Positions 42,671 to 51,726 of a DNA stretch of 64,000 nt are shown piece by piece. The first letter of the stretch is position 1, and every line of letters starts with the position of its first letter. This stretch comes from an uncultured Eubacteriales bacterium. GTDB lineage: Bacteria; Bacillota; Clostridia; Christensenellales; Aristaeellaceae. Both the position numbers and the translations under genes were made by a program. The notes under the pieces were generated by a model, which saw nothing but the letters and a program-made list of their open reading frames with translations, made no database searches and had not been told where the DNA came from. The stretch is taken from positions 19,166 to 83,165 of the forward strand of contig CADAQZ010000012.1 in assembly GCA_902790175.1 (NCBI GenBank), written 5' to 3'.

Positions 42671-44505
42671 TCGGACACGTCATATCGGGCCGATATGTCG
42701 TGCAAGCCGTCGTCGGAACCGGCGGCATGGCGGTCGTCTATCGCGCCTTCGATAAAAAGAAAAACAGGATCGTCGCCATCAAGGTGCTGCGCCCGGAGTA
42801 CGAGTCGGACGAGGAGTTTGTGCGCCGCTTCAGCCGCGAGGCCGAGGCCGCCAGCAAGGTGAGCCACGAGAACATCGTGAACATGCTGGACGTGGGCATC
42901 GACGGCGACATGCGCTACATCGTGATGGAGTACGTGGACGGGCAGACGCTGAAGGAGATGATCCGCCAGCGTGGCACCATCCACCCGGATACCGCCATCC
43001 GCATGGCCATCCGCATCCTCGCGGCCGTGGACCACGCCCACCGCAACGGCATCGTCCACCGGGACATCAAGCCCCAGAACATCATGGTGGACAACCAGGG
43101 CCGCGTGAAGGTGGCTGACTTCGGCATCGCCCGCCTGAAGGCGGCGCAGACCACCGCCACCGAGGAGGGCAGCAACGGCTCCGTGCTCGGCAGCGTGCAC
43201 TACTTCTCCCCGGAGCAGGCGCGCGGCGAGGTGGCCGATGAGAAGAGCGACCTCTACTCCGTGGGCGTCGTGATGTACGAGATGCTCACCGGCCAGGTGC
43301 CCTTCGACGGCGAGACCAGCGTGTCCGTGGCGCTCAAGCACGTCAGCGAGGAGCCCAAGTCCATGCGCGACCACCAGGAGGGCATCTCCAAGGCGCTGGA
43401 CGAGGTGGTGATGCGCGCGCTGTGCAAGGACGCCTCCAAGCGCTACCAGACCGCCGCCGAGATGGCCGCGGACCTGCGCAAGTGCATCTCCCACCCGCAG
43501 GGCGGCTTCGTGGTCTATCCCAAGGACCCGGACGAGCTGGAGCGCGAGAAGGAGGAGCGCCGCCGCAAGCGCGCGCGCGATCGGCGCAAGATCAAGCAGG
43601 CGGTGATCACCTGCATCGCGGTCGGCGTCGTATTGATGATCGCCGGGGGCGTGTGGTATTTCCTGAACACCTCGAACACCTACATGATGCCCGATTTGGT
43701 GGGCCAGGAGCAGCTGCTGGCGCAGGACGCGCTGGAGCAGCTGGGCGGATCGAGCGAATTGGATTACGCCTATAGCGAGGATTACGAGGAAGGCATCGTC
43801 ATCGCCCAGTCGCGCCGCGTGGGCGCGCGGGTCAAGACCAGTGCGCCGGTGACGCTCACCGTCAGCCGGGGCACCCAGTGGTACTACCTGGACGACTGCG
43901 CCGGGCAGAAGCTGGACGAAGCGTCCGAGACGCTGCGCGCGCTGGGCGTGGAGAGCGTCGAGGCGCTCTACGTGGAGTCCGACGCGCCGGTGGGCACGGT
44001 GATCGCCGTGTCCCCGGAGGTGCAGACCACGCAGGCCAAGGATACGCCCGTGATCTTCACCGTCTCTGGCCAGCGCATCCCCGCGCCGGCGCTCGCGGGC
44101 ATGAAGCTGGAGGACGCGCAGGCGCTTCTGGAGGCCGAGGGCCTCGCGCTGGGCGCCGTCAGCGAGGACGCCGCGCCCGACGCCCAGCCCGGCACCGTCG
44201 TCAGCCAGAGCGTGGACGCGGGCGAGACGCTGATGATGGGCGCGACGGTGGATGTCGTCGTCTGTCCGGCGCAGGAAATGCTCTACTACCCGGCTTCGAA
44301 GCTGTCGGTGGTGGTGCCGCTGAACGGCAGCGACGTGCTGCTGACGATGACCGCGCCCTCCGGGCTTTCGCAGGAGGTCTACCACGGCGTGCTCAACGCC
44401 GGCACCTACCGCCTCGCCCTCTCCAGCGCCGAGCCCGGCGAGCACACCGTCCAGATCACGATGGACGGCGTGGAGATGGAGACGCAGACGGTGCAGTTTG
44501 AATAG
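42667..44505 (+). CDS. prkC: PASTA-domain serine/threonine kinase
   Basis: 612 residues. Kinase domain about 10-270: GTGGMAVVYRAFD (P-loop), AIKVL (catalytic Lys), HRDIKPQN and ADFGIAR. A basic juxtamembrane run (RRKRARDRRKIKQ) and a membrane helix at about 315-333 follow, then three PASTA repeats (about 338-540) and a C-terminal beta-like domain of about 75 residues. PASTA repeats sense muropeptides or lipid II. Paired with stp. Confidence 0.96.
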   Translation: MIGHVISGRYVVQAVVGTGGMAVVYRAFDKKKNRIVAIKVLRPEYESDEEFVRRFSREAEAASKVSHENIVNMLDVGIDGDMRYIVMEYVDGQTLKEMIRQRGTIHPDTAIRMAIRILAAVDHAHRNGIVHRDIKPQNIMVDNQGRVKVADFGIARLKAAQTTATEEGSNGSVLGSVHYFSPEQARGEVADEKSDLYSVGVVMYEMLTGQVPFDGETSVSVALKHVSEEPKSMRDHQEGISKALDEVVMRALCKDASKRYQTAAEMAADLRKCISHPQGGFVVYPKDPDELEREKEERRRKRARDRRKIKQAVITCIAVGVVLMIAGGVWYFLNTSNTYMMPDLVGQEQLLAQDALEQLGGSSELDYAYSEDYEEGIVIAQSRRVGARVKTSAPVTLTVSRGTQWYYLDDCAGQKLDEASETLRALGVESVEALYVESDAPVGTVIAVSPEVQTTQAKDTPVIFTVSGQRIPAPALAGMKLEDAQALLEAEGLALGAVSEDAAPDAQPGTVVSQSVDAGETLMMGATVDVVVCPAQEMLYYPASKLSVVVPLNGSDVLLTMTAPSGLSQEVYHGVLNAGTYRLALSSAEPGEHTVQITMDGVEMETQTVQFE

Positions 44506-44650
44506 AGTGGAGAGTAAAAGTGGAGAGTGGAGAGAAGAATGCCGCGCATCTATGTCTGTGTGCATCATAGGCTATGTTTCTGCGAAGCAACGGTGATTCG
44601 ACGCGGCAGCTACACATTTTAATCTTCACACTCCACTCTCAACTCTCAAA
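44506..44650. repeat. Facing heptad arrays between prkC and rsgA
   Basis: AGAGTGG, AGAGTAA, AGTGGAG units directly after prkC face CACTCCACTCTCAACTCTC just before the rsgA ribosome site. Again both arms lie inside a likely operon. Confidence 0.8.
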
Positions 44651-44667
44651 AAAACCGGAGGTTTTCC

Positions 44668-45564
44668 ATGTCCCAGACAACGACGCGCATCGGCACCATA
44701 TTGCAGGGCATCGGCGGGTTTTACACAGCGCGGGACGAATCCGGCGCGCTGTACACGCTGCGGGCCCAGGGCAAGCTGCGGCGCGAGCGCCTGAAGCCCA
44801 AGGTGGGCGACGAGGTGGAGCTTTCGCCGGGCGAGGGCGAGGAGCACGGCTGGATACTGCGCATCCTGCCGCGGCGCAACGAGCTGGTCCGCCCCCCGGT
44901 GGCGAACATCGATGTGATCGTGGTGGTGGCCGCGGCGGCCACGCCGCAGGCGGACCTGATGATGGTGGACCGGCTGCTGCTGAACGCCCGTCGCGCGGGC
45001 ATCGCGGCCCAGCTGGTCGTGAACAAGAGCGACCTGGACGGCGCGCGGGCGAACGAGATCGCCGCGCAGTACCGGGGCGCGGACGTGGACCCGATGCTGG
45101 TGTGCGCCGAGACGGGCGAGGGCATGGACGCGCTGCGCGCCCGGCTTCGCGGCAAGACGCACGCGCTGGCGGGGCAGTCCGGCGCGGGAAAGAGCACGAT
45201 GATCAACGCGCTCTACGGCCTGGACCTGGAGACGGGCGACCTCTCGCACAAGATCGAGCGCGGCAAGAACACCACGCGCCACTGCCAGCTGATCCCCGTG
45301 GAGGGCGGCGGCATGGTGCTGGACACGCCCGGGTTCAGCCTGCTGGAGACGGACGTGTTCGACCCGGTGGAGCTCAAGGACGGCTGGCCGGAATTCGCGC
45401 CCTACGAGGGCAAGTGCTTCTTCCAGCCCTGCTACCACGCCACCGAGCCGCGCTGCGCGGTGCGCGAGGCCGTGGCGGCGGGGGAGATCGACCCGCGGCG
45501 GCACGAGCGCTATGTGGCATTGCTGGACGAGATGAGACAGAGATGGAGGGATCGCTATGATTAA
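44668..45564 (+). CDS. rsgA: Ribosome small-subunit GTPase RsgA
   Basis: 298 residues. N-terminal OB fold, then a circularly permuted GTPase: VNKSDLDGA (G4) precedes GQSGAGKSTMINAL (G1) and LDTPGFSLLE (G3). The C-terminal zinc site is CFFQPCYH...C. Late 30S maturation factor. GGAGG precedes ATG 44668. Its end overlaps the rpe start by 8 bp. Confidence 0.96.
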   Translation: MSQTTTRIGTILQGIGGFYTARDESGALYTLRAQGKLRRERLKPKVGDEVELSPGEGEEHGWILRILPRRNELVRPPVANIDVIVVVAAAATPQADLMMVDRLLLNARRAGIAAQLVVNKSDLDGARANEIAAQYRGADVDPMLVCAETGEGMDALRARLRGKTHALAGQSGAGKSTMINALYGLDLETGDLSHKIERGKNTTRHCQLIPVEGGGMVLDTPGFSLLETDVFDPVELKDGWPEFAPYEGKCFFQPCYHATEPRCAVREAVAAGEIDPRRHERYVALLDEMRQRWRDRYD

Positions 45565-46204
45565 GGTTGCCCCTTCCCTGCTGGCGGCGGATTACCTGAA
45601 GATCGGCGAGGACATCCGGCGCGTGGCCGAGGCCGGCGCGGACTGGCTGCACTTTGACGTGATGGACGGCAGCTTTGTGCCGAACGTCAGCTTCGGGCCG
45701 GAGATGTGCCGCCGCGCGGCGACCTGCGGCCTGCCCGTGGACGCCCACCTGATGGTGGTGAACCCCGAAAAGCACATCGACACCTTCGCCGCCGCGGGCG
45801 CGAAGATCATCACCGTGCACGCCGAGGCCACCGTGCACCTGCACCGCTGCCTGCAGCAGATCCGCGCCGCGGGCTGCATGGCGGGCGTGGCGCTGAACCC
45901 GGCCACCTCGCACGAGGCGCTGCGTTACGTGCTGGGCGACTTCGACCTGGCGCTGGTGATGACCGTGAACCCCGGCTTCGGCGGACAGAAGCTGATCCCC
46001 GCCTGCATCGACAAGGTGGCCGCCGTGCGCCGCATGCTGAACGACGCGGGCCTCGACGCCATCGTGGAGGTGGACGGCGGCGTGAACCTCGAGACCGCGC
46101 CGCGGCTCGTCGCCGCCGGGGCCGACATGCTCGTCGCCGGCAGCGCGCTGTACGGCGCGAAGGACGTCGCCGCGTTCATCCGCGGCGTCAGGGGAGAGGA
46201 CTGA
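45557..46204 (+). CDS. rpe: Ribulose-phosphate 3-epimerase
   Basis: 215 residues, TIM barrel. KVAPSLLAADYLKIGED, HFDVMDGSFVPNVSFGP, VDAHLMV, MTVNPGFGGQ and VDGGVN are all canonical. Interconverts ribulose-5-P and xylulose-5-P. Last gene of the string; in Bacillus thiN follows, here a serpin does. Ribulose/xylulose link with the xylulokinase at 51.7 kb is metabolic only. Confidence 0.97.
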   Translation: MIKVAPSLLAADYLKIGEDIRRVAEAGADWLHFDVMDGSFVPNVSFGPEMCRRAATCGLPVDAHLMVVNPEKHIDTFAAAGAKIITVHAEATVHLHRCLQQIRAAGCMAGVALNPATSHEALRYVLGDFDLALVMTVNPGFGGQKLIPACIDKVAAVRRMLNDAGLDAIVEVDGGVNLETAPRLVAAGADMLVAGSALYGAKDVAAFIRGVRGED

Positions 46205-46332
46205 GAGTTGAGAGTGGAGAGTGAAGAGTGGAGAGTTGATGGCCGCTGCCGCGCGGCATTTCTGTAGGGGCGGCGTTGCGCCGCCCGTCTGGAACCCGCT
46301 GGGTATTCTCAACTCCTCACTCCTCACTCAAC
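46205..46332. repeat. Facing heptad arrays with hairpin modules before the serpin
   Basis: AGAGTTG, AGAGTGG, AGAGTGA, AGAGTGG units, then GCCGCTGCCGCGCGGC and the GTAGGGGCGGCG...CGCCGCCC module, then inverted AACTCCT, CACTCCT, CACTCAA. The order of modules matches other loci. Confidence 0.85.
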
Positions 46333-46347
46333 AAAGGAGGTCATTCC

Positions 46348-47472
46348 ATGCGCAAGATCATTGCCATCGTTCTCCTGCTATTGCTTTGCGCTTCGGCGCT
46401 GGCGGAGGCCGCGCCGGGCAACCGGCTGGGCTACAAGGTGCTGGCGGAGCTGTCCGGCGGCAAGCGCAACGCGTTCGTCTCGCCAGTCAGCCTGGCATGG
46501 GCGCTGTCCATGGCCGCCGACGGCGCGAAGGGCGAGACCCGGCAGAAGCTGCTCAAGGCGCTGGACGCGGACGACACCGACGCCGTGGCCGCGCTGGCGG
46601 AGCCGCTTGTTGAGGCCGGCGTCCGCTGGGCCAACGCCGCGTTCGTCGCCGACAGCCTTGCGCTGCTTGAGGACTACGAGGCGCGCATCGCGTCGGCCTA
46701 CGAGGCTGAGCGCTTTGCGCTGTCCGGGGCCGATGCCGTCAAAGACTGGGTGCGCGAAAAGACGGACGGTCTGATCGAGGACATCCCACTTTCGCTGGAC
46801 GGCGACGCGAAGCTGGTGCTGGCGAACGCCGTGGCCATGGAGGCGGAGTGGGCCTCGCCGTTTGAGCCGGACGACACCTGGGACGACACCTTCCACACGC
46901 CCGACGGCGACGTGACCGTGCCGTTCATGCACCAGGAGACCTACGCGCAGTACGGCGAGGGCATGGGCGTGCAGCTGGTGTGCAAGGGCTATATGAACGG
47001 GGGTCTGGCGCTGATGATCGCGCTGCCGCCGGAGGGCGGCCTGAAGCGGGCGCTGACCAACCTGGCGGAGAACCCCAACTCGTTCTTCACGTTCAAGCCC
47101 AACCCGCAGAACGTCTCGCTGGCGCTGCCGAAGCTGGACCTCTCCACCGAGGAGAGCCTGGTGGACGCCATCGTGGCGACGGGCTGCTGGGTGCCGTTCA
47201 GCGACAAGTACGCCGACTACTCCGGCATCAGCGACACGCCGCTGCTGGTTTCCGACGTGTTGCAGCAGGTGCGCTTCCAGCTGGACGAGGAGGGCACCCG
47301 CGCCGCCGCGGCCACCGAGGTCGTGATGGTGGAGGGCACGGCCCTGGACGACGACGAGGGCCCCAAGCCGATCCCGTTCGTCTGCGACCGGCCGTTCATC
47401 GTCGCCGTCGTGGACCGCTCCACCGGCGCGATCCTGTTCGCCGGGGCGGTGGTGAACCCGCTGGGCGATTGA
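46348..47472 (+). CDS. Secreted serpin-family protease inhibitor
   Basis: 374 residues from ATG 46348 with AAAGGAGG eight bases upstream. A Sec signal peptide (residues 1-20, IIAIVLLLLLCASALAEA) has no lipobox. Serpin core signs: FVSPVSLAWALSMAADGAKGET, the VLANAVAMEAEW strand, and the reactive loop near residue 320: EEGTRAAAATEVV hinge, followed by the C-terminal FVCDRPFIVAVVDRSTGAILFAG. The small-residue hinge argues for an inhibitory serpin; the P1 residue cannot be set by eye. Bacterial serpins often guard against host or competitor serine proteases. Confidence 0.93.
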   Translation: MRKIIAIVLLLLLCASALAEAAPGNRLGYKVLAELSGGKRNAFVSPVSLAWALSMAADGAKGETRQKLLKALDADDTDAVAALAEPLVEAGVRWANAAFVADSLALLEDYEARIASAYEAERFALSGADAVKDWVREKTDGLIEDIPLSLDGDAKLVLANAVAMEAEWASPFEPDDTWDDTFHTPDGDVTVPFMHQETYAQYGEGMGVQLVCKGYMNGGLALMIALPPEGGLKRALTNLAENPNSFFTFKPNPQNVSLALPKLDLSTEESLVDAIVATGCWVPFSDKYADYSGISDTPLLVSDVLQQVRFQLDEEGTRAAAATEVVMVEGTALDDDEGPKPIPFVCDRPFIVAVVDRSTGAILFAGAVVNPLGD

Positions 47473-47536
47473 CGGGTTCATGCCTGTTTCGCCACATTTT
47501 TAACACAAATCGCCATGTAACTTTTCAGTGCGCCGC

Positions 47537-47542
47537 TATAAT
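47537..47542 (+). promoter_or_regulatory. Probable -10 of the pyrR transcript
   Basis: TATAAT about 40 bp before the PyrR-binding motif; no good -35 is seen at the right distance. Confidence 0.5.
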
Positions 47543-47580
47543 AGTCTGCGGTTGGAGCGAGGCGCTCCGCCGTCGGGTCC

Positions 47581-47609
47581 TTTAAGTCGATCCCGTGAGG
47601 TCGGCAAGG
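47581..47609 (+). promoter_or_regulatory. PyrR-binding RNA motif (pyr leader)
   Basis: TTTAAGTCGATCCCGTGAGG followed by TCGGCAAGG closely matches the PyrR-binding loop (AUCCNGNGAGGYU context with flanking complementary bases). PyrR with UMP would bind here and favour the downstream terminator. Confidence 0.88.
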
Positions 47610-48414
<805 letters not shown>

Positions 48415-48521
48415 TTGATTGACAGCGCAAGCTGTGATCATAGAAGGCGGTTCGCCGCCGGGAACACATTGGAATCCTGGACTGAAACGAAAAACATTGC
48501 ACACTGAAGGAGGCAAGCGTC

Positions 48522-48818
48522 ATGAAGATCGACAAGAGTGTGGAAAACGGAAAGGTATGCTACGCGCTGGAGGGTCGGCTCGACACCACCACCGCGCCGG
48601 AGCTGGAGCAGGCGCTGAAGGTTGACATGGACGGCGCTGATGAGCTGACGCTGGATTTCAGCAAGCTGGACTACATCTCTTCCGCCGGACTGCGGGTTTT
48701 GCTGGCCGCGCACAAGGCAATGGGCGCGAAGGGCGGCATGAAGGTGACCAACGTGAACGAGATGGTGCGCGAGGTGTTTGACGTCACCGGTTTTGCGGAC
48801 ATTCTGAACATTGAGTGA
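48522..48818 (+). CDS. STAS-domain protein (anti-sigma factor antagonist type)
   Basis: 98 residues, one STAS domain. EGRLDTTTAPELEQAL and LDFSKLDYISSAGLRVLL hold the phosphorylatable Ser pair (SSAG) typical of SpoIIAA/RsbV-like antagonists. AAGGAGG precedes ATG 48522. The next gene, 12 bp on, is a candidate kinase-like partner. No sigma factor is nearby, so classical sigma control is not shown. Confidence 0.93.
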   Translation: MKIDKSVENGKVCYALEGRLDTTTAPELEQALKVDMDGADELTLDFSKLDYISSAGLRVLLAAHKAMGAKGGMKVTNVNEMVREVFDVTGFADILNIE

Positions 48819-48830
48819 GGAGAATGCGAT

Positions 48831-49409
48831 ATGAAATCTGAGGTAATCGTCGTATCCAGCAGGGGCCAGGGCATGGAGGCCGCGCTGGCACTGGCAGACA
48901 ATACTGCCGGACAGATGGGACTGACTTCCCGGGAAGCGCTGCACATGCGCCTGCTGGTCGAAGAGATGATGAACATGGTGCGCTCCATCATCGGCCAGCT
49001 CGAGGGCAAGTTCTGGATCGAGAACGAGGGCAAGTCCTACAAGCTGTACCTCCAGACCAAGACGCTGATGGACACCGAGCAGCGCAAGCAGCTGGTTTCG
49101 GCTTCCACGAGCGGCAAGAACGAGGCACATCGCGGCATCATGGGCAAGATCCGGGCGTTCTTTGAGCCCATGCCGATCGATGACACCCCGGCGTATCTGA
49201 TGGAGACGGTCATGCCGAACGCCGCGAATGGCGACCTCACCTGGTCCATGGAGGCCTATAAGGAGCGCCTGCTCAAGCGCAAGGAAGCCTCTGCCGGCGC
49301 GCAGGAGGAGTGGGACGAGCTTGAAAAGTCTGTGGTGTCCCACATCGCGGACAACGTCACGGTCAGCATCCGCGGGTATGACGTGGAACTGATGATACTC
49401 AAGAAATAG
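48831..49409 (+). CDS. Degenerate GHKL ATPase-like partner of the STAS protein
   Basis: 192 residues. LLVEEMMNMVRSII resembles the N-box (ExxxN) of RsbW/SpoIIAB-type kinases, but the DxGxG and GxGxG boxes expected after it are not evident; the last 40 residues return to a beta-rich GHKL-like end (NVTVSIRGYDVELMIL). An insert of about 70 residues lies between. It may bind the STAS protein without being an active kinase. Translationally close (12 bp) to the STAS gene. Function unproven. Confidence 0.7.
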   Translation: MKSEVIVVSSRGQGMEAALALADNTAGQMGLTSREALHMRLLVEEMMNMVRSIIGQLEGKFWIENEGKSYKLYLQTKTLMDTEQRKQLVSASTSGKNEAHRGIMGKIRAFFEPMPIDDTPAYLMETVMPNAANGDLTWSMEAYKERLLKRKEASAGAQEEWDELEKSVVSHIADNVTVSIRGYDVELMILKK

Positions 49410-49456
49410 GGTTTGTGCAACCATTGCATGGATACGAGAAAGGTGGATGAATTGAT

Positions 49457-50804
49457 ATGTCTGAGCAGGGTATACGCGACGCGAGATCGCTGGGTGCGCC
49501 CAAGATGCTGCTGCTGGGCTTCCAGCACATGTTCGCCATGTTTGCTGTTCGCGGGCCTGGGCACGCTGCTGTTCCACTTGCTCACGAAGGGCAGGGTGCC
49601 CGCGTTCCTGGGCTCCTCCTTCGCCTTCATCAGCGGCTACGCGGCCGTGGCGGCGCTGTTCGGGAATGACGAGGCCATCAACTGGATCCCCTACGCGGGC
49701 GTCGGCGTGGCCTGCGCGGGACTGTTGTACGCGGTGCTCTCCGCGCTGGTGCGCTCCTTTGGCGCCAAGCGTGTGATGCGCTTCTTCCCGCCCATCGTCA
49801 CCGGCCCGGTCATCATCTGCATCGGCCTGACGCTGGCCTATACCGCCATCGACAACTGCGCCACCAACTGGTGGATCGCCCTGCTGGCCATCGCCATCGT
49901 CATCGTGGCGAACATCTGGGGCAAGGGCATGATCCGCATCGTGCCGATCCTGCTGGGCGTGGTCGGCAGCTATGTCGTGGCCGCCATCTTCGGCCAGGTG
50001 GACTTCTCCGGCGTCGCTTCCGCCAAGTGGATCGGCTTCCCGATCCAGATGACGAACACCGTGTTCAGCCTGTTCAAGAGCTGTGACGGCGGCCGCCTCG
50101 TGAGCGCCATCGCCATCATGATGCCCATCGCGCTGGCGACGATGGTGGAGCACATCGGCGACGTGTGCGCCATCTCCTCCACCGTGGGCGAGAACTTCGT
50201 GGCCGATCCCGGCCTGCACCGCACGCTGCTGGGCGACGGCTCCGCCACCGCACTGGCCGCGCTGTTCGGCGCTCCGGCGAACACCACCTATGGCGAGAAC
50301 ACCGGCGTGCTGGCCATGACGAAGGTCTACGACCCCAAGGTCATCCGCATCGCGGCGGTGCTGGCCGTGCTGTTCGCGTTCTGCCCCAAGTTTGAGGCGC
50401 TGATCCACGCGATGCCCGCCGCCACCATCGGCGGCGTGAGCCTGATTCTCTACGGCATGATCTCCGCCGTGGGCGTCCGGAACGTGGTTGAGAACCAGGT
50501 GGACTTCACCAAGAGCCGCAACATCATCGTGGCCGCCATGATCCTCGGCCTCACGCTGGGCATCCACTTCTCCGGCAAGTTGGGCGCGGTTCCGGCCATG
50601 TCCATCAACGGCGCGGTCAGCTTCACCATCGGCGCGATTACCGTGAAGCTCTCCGGCCTGGCCGTGGGCGCGCTGGTCGGCATCATCCTCAACGCCATCC
50701 TGCCCGGCAACGACTACGAGTTCGGCGCGAACCCCCTGGGCGACACCGCCGTCAACTTCCAGCAGGGCGTGGATCGTCCGACCAATAAGAACAAGAAGAA
50801 GTAA
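49457..50804 (+). pseudogene. uraA: Uracil permease (NCS2 family), frameshifted by an internal deletion
   Basis: From ATG 49457 the frame reads a normal permease start (APKMLLLGFQHMFAMF) up to about 49545, then goes out of frame. The rest (LLFAGLGTLLFHLLTKGRVP ... to 50804) continues in another frame with all further helices, including the TMVEHIGDV and NTTYGENTGV motifs. Compared with the family, about 17 residues covering a conserved early helix are missing and the lost length is 3n+2 bp. The gene as read cannot make a full transporter. Either a true mutation or an assembly fault. Placement after pyrR suits uracil uptake. Confidence 0.85.
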
Positions 50805-50825
50805 GAAATACGGATCCCTTCATTT

Positions 50826-50871
50826 TGCCTCCCCTTTAAGGGGAGGTGGCCCGCGGGGCCGGAGGGGTTGT
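50826..50871. repeat. GC-rich double-hairpin module, copy after uraA
   Basis: CCTCCCC-TTTAA-GGGGAGG, then GGCCCGCGGGGCC and GGAGGGGTTGTAGG, running straight into the long palindrome. Confidence 0.85.
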
Positions 50872-50934
50872 AGGGTCAGCGTTGCGCAAAAAGGCCCCCT
50901 CAGCGAGGGGGCCTTTTTGCGCAACGCTGACCCT
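50872..50934. terminator. Bidirectional terminator: 30-bp perfect palindrome
   Basis: Arms 50872-50901 and 50905-50934 are perfectly complementary over 30 bp with AGC as loop. The inner part AAAAAGGCCCCCTC / GAGGGGGCCTTTTT is a symmetric A/U-flanked terminator for both converging genes; the outer AGGGTCAGCGTTGCGC half belongs to the repeat module family, here copied on both sides. Confidence 0.9.
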
Positions 50935-50948
50935 GTATCTCGATGCGC

Positions 50949-51668
50949 CTATAGCCGTACACTTTTCCCATCCCCGCAGAAGGGCGTGATCGCGCCGTCC
51001 GCGATCAGGTACGCCTCCCCGCGCAGGGTTTCGACGCCGCCTTCGATGTGCAGCCAGCTGCCGTCGGGCAGCGCGTAGAAGCGGCGGCCCATGCTGTCGG
51101 GGTAGGTGATGTCGTCGTAGATGTTGAGGCCGTCCAGCCGCGCGTCCAGATCCCCGTCGAAGTGGGGGAGGATCATGGTCTTCGTCAGCCCAAGCCCCGG
51201 CAGGAAGCGCTCGTAGGCGGGATCGATGCCCTCGCCTTCAAGCTCGGGCTGCGCGTAGACGGTCTCGGCGGCGTTCATCGTGCCCGCGCTGATGCCGATC
51301 AATACGCCCTCGAAGCCGGACAGCAGCGCCTTCAGGCCGATGTCGTGAAAGAATCGGTTTTGCGTCGGCACGTGCCCGCCGGTGAGGATGATCAACTCGG
51401 CTTTGGCCACGAGCGCGGCTGCCTGTTGGACGTTGCGCCGGTCGAGGATCGCGAAGTCCGAAAACGCGATGCCCGAGGCCTCGAATGCGGCCTTTTGCTC
51501 GGCGGCGTAGTGGTCGTTCGTGTCCGGCTCGTCCGGCGACGAGGCGACGAACAGCCCGCGCACGGGTCCGGCGGGCAGGCTCGCGCGCAGCGCGTCCACG
51601 AACCCGTTGGCCGGGTTGAGCGCGACGGCGTTCTCGAGGAACGGGTTGCTGGTCAGGAAGCAGATCAT
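50949..51668 (-). CDS. Peptidase E-like (S51) / class I glutamine amidotransferase-like protein
   Basis: 239 residues. LIILTGGHVPTQNRFF and the nucleophile elbow GISAGTMNAAE (Ser) are the S51 hallmarks; a His in ILPHFDG follows. S51 enzymes cut Asp-X dipeptides (PepE) or cyanophycin derivatives. With neither a signal peptide nor neighbours of clear function, cytosolic dipeptide turnover is the best guess. Confidence 0.9.
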   Translation of the reverse strand: MICFLTSNPFLENAVALNPANGFVDALRASLPAGPVRGLFVASSPDEPDTNDHYAAEQKAAFEASGIAFSDFAILDRRNVQQAAALVAKAELIILTGGHVPTQNRFFHDIGLKALLSGFEGVLIGISAGTMNAAETVYAQPELEGEGIDPAYERFLPGLGLTKTMILPHFDGDLDARLDGLNIYDDITYPDSMGRRFYALPDGSWLHIEGGVETLRGEAYLIADGAITPFCGDGKSVRL

Positions 51669-51693
51669 GGGACCTCCCTGTTGAGCATTATTT

Positions 51694-51720
51694 GTGGCGA
51701 CAGCCGTTGGCTGTCGCCAC
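51694..51720 (-). terminator. Hairpin downstream of xylulokinase
   Basis: Perfect 12-bp stem GTGGCGACAGCC / GGCTGTCGCCAC with a GTT loop, just after the minus-strand kinase stop. The tail (AAATAATGC on the minus strand) is not U-rich, so termination strength is uncertain. Confidence 0.6.
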
Positions 51721-51726
51721 TGTGGA

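Noticed and set aside
48419-48446. TTGACA at 48419 as a promoter for the STAS gene
   Set aside because: No acceptable -10 at 16-18 bp.
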